DNA from: Scedosporium boydii
Taxonomy: Eukaryota; Ascomycota; Sordariomycetes; Microascales; Microascaceae
Length of the DNA stretch: 64,000 nt
Direction: 5' to 3'
Assembly (NCBI GenBank): GCA_002221725.1
Contig: NJFT01000011.1
Location: 186,001 to 250,000, forward strand
How positions within the stretch are numbered: the stretch's first letter is position 1; the number at the start of each line of letters is the position of its first letter. The position numbers and the translations under genes were made by a program. Shown one piece after another: positions 57,398-64,000 of the stretch. Under the pieces are notes generated by a model. It was given only the letters and a program-made list of their open reading frames with translations, made no database searches and was not told the origin of the DNA.

Positions 57398-58927
57398 AAG
57401 GACTTAGATATCTCCTTTAGTATCTAAGACCTTAAAGATAAAATCTAGAAAGAATAAAAATAGTTTATAAAAGAATAATAATCTGACTAAAGAAAAGCTA
57501 TAGAGGGATAAGCCCCCTTTACTTAATATAAGAAAATAAGTAAAAGTTAAATATCTTATAAAAAACTAAACTAATACTATAATAGAAAGCTAAGAGATAT
57601 TATATTAGACCTTATTAACCTCTAGGTATAGGTTAACTAGTTATAATATACTCTCTATAGTAAAGACTTAAGAGCTAAATTCTAATAATAGATTAATAAT
57701 CTAGAAAAAATAAATTAACTTTATAAAGGAAGTAGGACTTAAGATAAGAGATAAGATAGTTAAACTTAAGACTATTATAAAAAGCTTTATAGAAGACCTT
57801 TAGTATTAAGTCTACCTCCTTAAAACCTAGTAAAGACTTACTATTAAGATAGTAGAAGTAAAGTAAAAGAATTTTCTTAAGCTTTAGGAGCTATAAAAAG
57901 AAATTAAAGAAACTACTAATAGTCTATAGTAGTAGATTTTAGAAGTTAATAACTAAAAAATAGAACTAGTAAAGTAATAACTTACTTATAAATAAAAAAT
58001 ATTTAAATATAAGTAATCTATTAATTAATTATAAAATAATATTTTAAAACTTTAAGAATAACTTAGGATAAAGTAATAACTAGTTACTAAAAAAATTACT
58101 TAAAAGATAAGACCAGGACCTAAGGGAAAAATATAAGAAATATATATTATAGAAAGATAGTAGATTTATTATCTAAAAGTATCTATTACTTTAGCTAGCT
58201 AAGTATTTATAGCTCTAGTAGATAGGAGAGTATAAGGAAATTTTATTTTACTTATAATTATTAATAAATTAGAACTACTATAGATAGAAAAGTACTAGCT
58301 ATATATCCTAAATATATATAATAAGATATTAATAAACTATAAAGGTAAAGTAGTTAGTATAGAGATTATATACCTTTATATTATTATTATTAGATAAGTT
58401 AACTATATCTCCTTTAATATTACTAGGATTACTAGATATCCTATTATATTAAGGACTCTATAGCTATAAATAAAAAACTTATAGATTAATTAAATAACTA
58501 ATTAGTTTACTTAAAATAAGACTAACTAAGGCCTAGGAAATAACTTAGCTACTAAGTAGTATTAACTAGGAAAGTTACCCTTAAGTAAGCTAGGAGCTTT
58601 TAAAATAATAATCTACTTTAAAGTATTTACTATAAAAGATTTAAATTACCTACTAAAAGGAAGAAAGTATAAATAAGTATATATAATAAGAGCTATAATA
58701 GCCTTTAAAATCCTATTAATAGTAGAAAAAATATTATAGCTTATATTTAATAAATATTAAAAATATAGTAAAATATTTACTAAAGAACTAGAAACTAGAT
58801 TACTAGAATATAGTTAGTAAGATTATAAAATATCTTTAAAAGAAGATATATAATTAAGGATTATATCTATTTATAATTTTAATAAAGTATAGCTTTAAGT
58901 ATTTAGGGAATATATTATAGAAGTACT

Positions 58928-59519
58928 CTTAAAGTTATAAGAGGAAAAAAAGAGAAATAGTTTTTTACTATTAGAAATTTTTAAAGAAGAAAAGAAGTAA
59001 AAGAAAGGGAAAATAAGGATATAAAGAAGTAATTATATTAGAATAGTATCTATATAGTCCTTATTCCTTTCTTTTCTAAAGCTAGAAGGAAAGGGGGAGG
59101 AAATAAGTCTATATATAAATGATTTCTTCCTATAGAAAGATCGAAAAGTGACTTCGTTACTTCTTAGATACTCTAGAACTCGAACACGTTATCGAATACA
59201 TCATTTAAGTACTTACGTTATTAAATATATTATGTTTTTATTTTTATTTCTTAATTCTCGGAAAGTTATTTTTAGGTTTCTTATTCCGGTTCTTCTAGAA
59301 GCTACGTTTCTATTTCAGTTCTTTCGGAGGCTAAGTTTCTATTCTAGTTTTTCTAGTTCTTTTAGATTAGAGACTAGATTTCCGTTCTAGTTCTTCTAGG
59401 CCTTTTTATTTTAGTTTTTTTAAAAACTAGTTTTTTAAAATAACTTCTTTTTATTTTATATCTTTTAATTTTATAATAATATTTTTTTTATAATATTATT
59501 TTACTTAAATATAGTAATA
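58928..59519 (-). repeat. ~600-bp repeat, reverse copy 11, inserted in gypsy 1
   Basis: A 592-bp copy from CTTAAAG to TAGTAATA, flanked by AGTACT (58,922-58,927) and AATACT (59,520-59,525), one G/A transition apart. The empty homologous site is at about 63,418-63,423 in element 2. Confidence 0.9.
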
Positions 59520-59714
59520 AATACTAAAAAAAAAGATATATCTAACTATTAATATTATTAGCTAGATACTTTATCCTTTTTATATTAAAGAAAAATAGAA
59601 GATTATAGATATATATAAATTATTAGTAACTTAATAATATTATAATAAAGAACTAATATCTACTACTTCTAATTTCTAAACTATAAGATAAACTTTAAGG
59701 AGCTTAGTAGTTTA

Positions 59715-62700
59715 TATTATGACCTGGCCGCAGCCATGTTATATGATATAGGCGGTGAGCTAGAATGGCAGAACTAGGAAAGATGAAATAGCTTAGTTAT
59801 GAGATTGGGCGGCTTGGTGACTGATGTGTTGGTCGGATGGCTACCTGACTGATTGGCTGGACGAACTAAGGGTTGACTGAGCGATTGAGTAAAGACTCGA
59901 TTAACTATAATAAGAAACTGAAGATAGATGGAAGAAGTGTCTATATAAAGCTATAATGTCTTCTACTAGTCTAGTTATCTTCTAGACTTTTTAGTAGTTA
60001 ATATAAGTAATATCTACATTCTATACTTATATATATACTCTCGATACTTATTATTATAAATACTACTTAACTATCTTACTTATCTTTAAATAGGTATTTA
60101 CTATCTTAGTACTTACTTATTCTATTAATTAGCTAGAACCTAAAGTATTAAGATTATAATATATTAACTACTTCTATTTAGTAAGTGACCTTATCTAGTA
60201 GTATATTAACTATAAAGTAATATATTAACTACTAAGGAAAGTACTACTTCTATAGAAGATATAAAGAAGGCCTATATAGCTTTCTAGAAAGAAAAAGACT
60301 AGCTAGAGGCTAAGAAGTAGCAACTTGAGGACAAGTTATCTACTAGTAATAACTATATTAAGTAGCTAGAGGACTGGGTTACTTACTCCTAATATAAGAT
60401 CCTACTCTCTAAGCTTTATAATAGGAAGAAGGGAGTGCTCTGAGGATTCTTAATATAGGCCTGAGCCTACCTCCTATACTACTATTTTAATCTTACTAGG
60501 GAGGAGGACTAGGTACTTGCTATTACTATATTCCTTACTAGGGATGCCCTGGCCTGGTTTGAACCTTAAATGAGGGACTTTTTAGAAAACCTGTTAAATA
60601 GGAATTAGGATAAGGAAACCTAAAAGCTCTTTAGGAAGTATAAGGACTTTAAGTAGGCTTTAAAGGGTGCCTTTGGCAACCTAGATAAGGAGTAAGCTAA
60701 TAAGCAATAACTTAAAAACCTATACTAGAAAGGAGCTACTTCCTAGTATACTACTAAGTTTTAATAGGTAGTATCCTACCTTAACTAGGAAGATAAGCCT
60801 CTGATGGCCTGATTTTATATTAGACTTAAGGATGAAGTTAAAGATAAATTATATAAAATAGATTAACCTAGAGACCTATTTAAGTATATTACTATAGTAG
60901 TATAAATTAATAATTAATAATATAAATAATATATAGAGAAATAAGGATAAGAATAATCTTATATTAAAAAAAAATCTACTTATAAAACTACTATATAGGG
61001 AACCTATATAGGACCTATAGAACTTGGTATTAGTATTGTAAAATAAACCTCCTTTAAGAAACTTGGGAAGAAGTTAGGGAAGTACTATAAGTGTAAATGC
61101 TATGGCTACTATATAAGGGAATGTTAAATGAGGTATAAACCTAAGCCAGGCTATAAGAGGCCTGATAGGAAGAAATTTAGATTTAAACTTATACTAGAAG
61201 GAAAAACCTAATAGTTAGGAGCTAGTACTATCAACTATAAATCCTTATTATAGACTATATACTATAATAATAACTATATTACCTACTAAAGTAATAAGGA
61301 TGGGGCTAGCTACTACCTAAAGAAACTATAGATACTTAGAATAATAAAATAGGAAGAATTTATTAAAGTCTAAGGAATTAAGGAATAAGCAAAATAAACT
61401 AAGAAGGAGTTATTAGAAGAATTTAAGCTACTTTAACTAGAGGACCTAATATATAAATAATATTATAATAAAGCCTACCTCTATTACTACTAATTACTAG
61501 TATTATTGTAGTAGGTAATATACTTATAGAAACTAGAGGAGGTAGCTACCTAGTGATGAGAAGAATAGTTTAATACTCTGTCTATTAATTATTATACTAC
61601 TTTCGAGGACTATAAAGAATGAGAAGCTCTCTAAGCTATTATTAAGAAGCTAGAAGAAGAGGCCCTCTAATAGGTCCCTAGGATCCGAAAAGAAAGACTA
61701 GACCTGAAGCAGCTTGAGTAAGAAGCTGCTCAGCGCTTTAAGGACCCTAAAAGCACTACTAAGTAGTGGGGATATTACTTGGAAACCCTGCACCACCTAG
61801 GATTAGAACTAGGACTTGATAAGGAGCTATTAGTAGAGAAAGGAAAAGGGGCTGGGCTGCTAACTGAGGACTTGGACACTCCCTTTAGCACCTAGGACCC
61901 TAACGATAAGATATAGGAAGAATAGAAGCAATCTGTAAAAGAATGATAGATGAACTGAAGGAGAGTAGTAAAGGGAGAAGCTCCTTTTACCTAGTATAGA
62001 GGCACTAGTAGAAGCTAAACGCTCTATAAAAGACTTAACTAATACTATAATAGGAAACTAGATAATATTATATTAGACCTTATTAACCTTTAAAAACAAA
62101 TCGATGACCTTTACTATACTATCCTCAACGAAGCTAACCTTAATATAAGAATCAATAATATAGAAGAAGAAGGCCTCTAAAATAATGAAAAATAATAAAA
62201 GAAAATCTAGGAACTCTAGTAATAAGTCTAGGAACTAAAGAAAGAAAAGAAATAAAAAGAAACTTAAAAAACTAAAACTACTATAGAAAAATTTATAGAA
62301 GAACTAGAGGAATAAGTATATCTCCTTAAGGCCTAGTAAGGACCTATAGCTAAACTAGAGAACCTAGAAGGAATAAGCCCTATAGAGCTTAGGGACCTCT
62401 ATAAAAAACTCTAAGATGAAATCAATAAATAATATAAACTTGCTTAGAGCCTTATTAATAACCTATAAGAAATAATAGAGCTAAATAAATAATAATAAAA
62501 ACAATACTAGGAGATCTAAAGACTTTAGTAGCAAATAGCTAGCTTATAAAGGCTATAGTATAGTAGCTTAATATTAGTTACTAAAGAAATCATATAAATA
62601 ATAGGACCTGGACCCAAGCAGGAACTATAAAAAATAAATATTATAGAAAGATAGAAGATCTGTTACCTAAAGGTACCTATTACCCTAGCTAGATAAGAAT

Positions 62701-64000
62701 TCCTAGCTCTAGTAAATAGTAGGGCATAAGAGAACTTCATTTTTCTAATAATTATTAATTAGTTAAAACTACTATAAGTAGAAAAACACTAGCTATATAC
62801 CTTAAATATATATAATAAAATACTAGTAGACTATAAAAGTAAAGTAATTAGTATAGAGACTATATACCTTTATATTACTATTACTAGATAAGTTAACTAT
62901 ATCTTTTTTAATATTACTAAGATTACTAGATATTCTATTATACTAGGAACCCTATAGCTATAGATAAGGAACCTATAGATTAATTAGGTAATTAATTAGC
63001 TTACTTAGAATAAGACTAAGTAAGGCCTAGGAAATAACTTAGCCCCTAAATAGTATTAATTAGAGAAGTTACTTTTAAGTAAGCTAAGAGCTTTTAAAAA
63101 TATAATCTATCTTAAAGTACTTACTATAAAAGATTTAAATTACTTACTAAAAGGAAGAAAGCATAAATAAGTATATATAATAAGAGCTATAATAGCCTTT
63201 AAAACTATACTACTAGTAGAAGAAATACTATAGTATATACTTAAGAAATACTAAAAATATAGTAAGGTATTTATAGAAGAATTAGAAACTAAACTACTTA
63301 AATATAGCTAGTAAGATTATAAAATACTATTAAAAGAAGGTACTCAACTAAAGTTTATACCTATCTACAACCTCAATAAAGTATAGCAGCAAGTACTAAA
63401 AGACTATATAATAAAGATACTAAAAAAAGGATATATTAGGTCCTTAATATTACTAGTAGGATACCTAATCCTCTAGGTACTAAAGAAGAATAGTAAACTA
63501 TAAATATATATAGACTATTAATAATTTAATAAAATTACTATTAAAAATTAATACCTACTACTACTTATCTTAGAACTATAAGATATACTCTAGGAAGTAT
63601 AGTAGTTTACAACTCTAGACTTAAGAGGAGTATATAACCTAATCTATATTAAGGAAGGTAATAAGTAGAAGACTACCTTTAGGACATATTTTAGGTACTT
63701 TAAATACTTAGTTATACCTTTTAGATTAATAAATACCTTTACAAGCTTCTAAATAATAATCAACTACATCCTATGAGAATACTTAGACTACTTTATAGTA
63801 ATATACCTTAATGATATCCTTATCTTCTTAAAAATACTAGAGGAATATAAGAAATATATATATAAGGTTCTATAGAAGCTGTAAGAAGCAAAATTACTAG
63901 TGGAACCAGCTAAGTGCGAATTCTACAAGCAATAAGTAGACTTTTTTAGATATATAATTTAACCTAGGAAGATCTAAATATAAGAATCGAGGGTTAAAGC
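59715..64000 (+). mobile_element. Ty3/gypsy element 2 (LTR, gag, protease, RT), runs off the right edge
   Basis: The LTR starts TATTATGACCTGGCC and keeps far more GC than the surrounding block. Gag is readable with few stops at about 60,230-61,280 (DALAWFEP, KYKDF, GAFGN, RLKDEVKDKL). It ends in the zinc knuckle KYYKCKCYGYYIREC at about 61,081-61,123, with the first Cys and the His mutated. A long Glu/Lys-rich spacer of about 1.3 kb follows. The retropepsin core reads ALVNSRA (from ALVDSGA) near 62,710. RT begins near 63,400 and shows ITIKN, WFTTLDLRGVYN-like, VIYLNDILIF (from YLDDILIF) and KLLVEPAKCEFY near 63,890. RNase H and integrase are beyond the window. It is inactive because of stops, but clearly younger than its host element. 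Confidence 0.85.

Larger units (their letters stand above)
54353..59714 (+). mobile_element. Ty3/gypsy element 1 (LTR, gag, protease, start of RT), nested and dead
   Basis: The left end TATTACGGACCGACC is a RIP-altered form of the common gypsy LTR start TGTTACGG. Its first ~190 bp keep unusual GC (CCGGCTACAGGTGCCCGG). Gag follows at about 54.9-56.2 kb, ending in a zinc knuckle remnant near 55,956-56,005 (KCYKY..IEYYTRK). The body continues at 57,404-58,927 with an acidic/basic region and a protease. The RT start lies at 59,526-59,714. It is colinear with element 2, and that comparison shows three insertions: the repeats at 56,752 and 58,928, and element 2 itself at 59,715. The rest of its pol should lie beyond the window. 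Many stops make it inactive. Confidence 0.78.

Overview
The window is nuclear DNA of a filamentous ascomycete, most probably Eurotiales (Aspergillus/Penicillium side). The genes carry many short introns of about 46-95 bp with GCTAAC-type branch sites. The proteins read as diverged relatives of Aspergillus GmtA, HapE, Sec15, CENP-A and others. This is a reading by eye; no database search was run.

Positions 1-35,000 are an ordinary gene-dense segment with 16 genes that I could rebuild exon by exon: GDP-mannose transporter (-), short-chain dehydrogenase (-), acireductone dioxygenase (-), Derlin (-), centromeric histone H3 (+), FUN14-like membrane protein (+), Xaa-Pro aminopeptidase P (-), Kap122/importin-13-type karyopherin (+), mitochondrial tryptophanyl-tRNA synthetase (-), mitochondrial ribosomal protein uS10m (-), Fcf2 rRNA-processing factor (-), HapE/NF-YC (+), exocyst Sec15 (-), Mei2-type RNA-binding protein (+), SUN-domain Slp1 (-), and a degenerate-kinase/ankyrin fusion (-). 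They are housekeeping genes (Golgi nucleotide-sugar transport, ERAD, chromatin, nuclear import, mitochondrial translation, ribosome biogenesis, transcription, secretion, meiosis) with no operon or cluster logic. Every model keeps reading frame across all junctions. Two small AT-rich islands (about 4,380-4,620 and 31,300-31,610) interrupt the segment.

At about 35,090 the base composition changes abruptly, and the remaining 29 kb is extremely AT-rich. CA and TG dinucleotides are nearly gone while CT/AG survive, the signature of repeat-induced point mutation (RIP). The block is a nest of dead transposons. It holds a chromodomain Ty3/gypsy element (about 36.5-41.6 kb), a second gypsy RT on the minus strand (about 51.1-51.9 kb), and two related gypsy elements at 54.35 kb and 59.72 kb, the younger inserted in the RT of the older and running off the right edge. 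At least eleven copies of a ~540-690 bp repeat lie in both orientations, several flanked by their own 6-bp target duplications. No intact gene is visible there.

The points most worth a second look are the solo-inserting repeat family, the stacked insertions, the pseudokinase-ankyrin gene at the edge of the RIP block, a GC-AG intron and tiny exons in the Mei2-type gene, and whether the AT block is a pericentromere or an interstitial AT-isochore. I found no evidence of a wholly new enzymatic or defence system.
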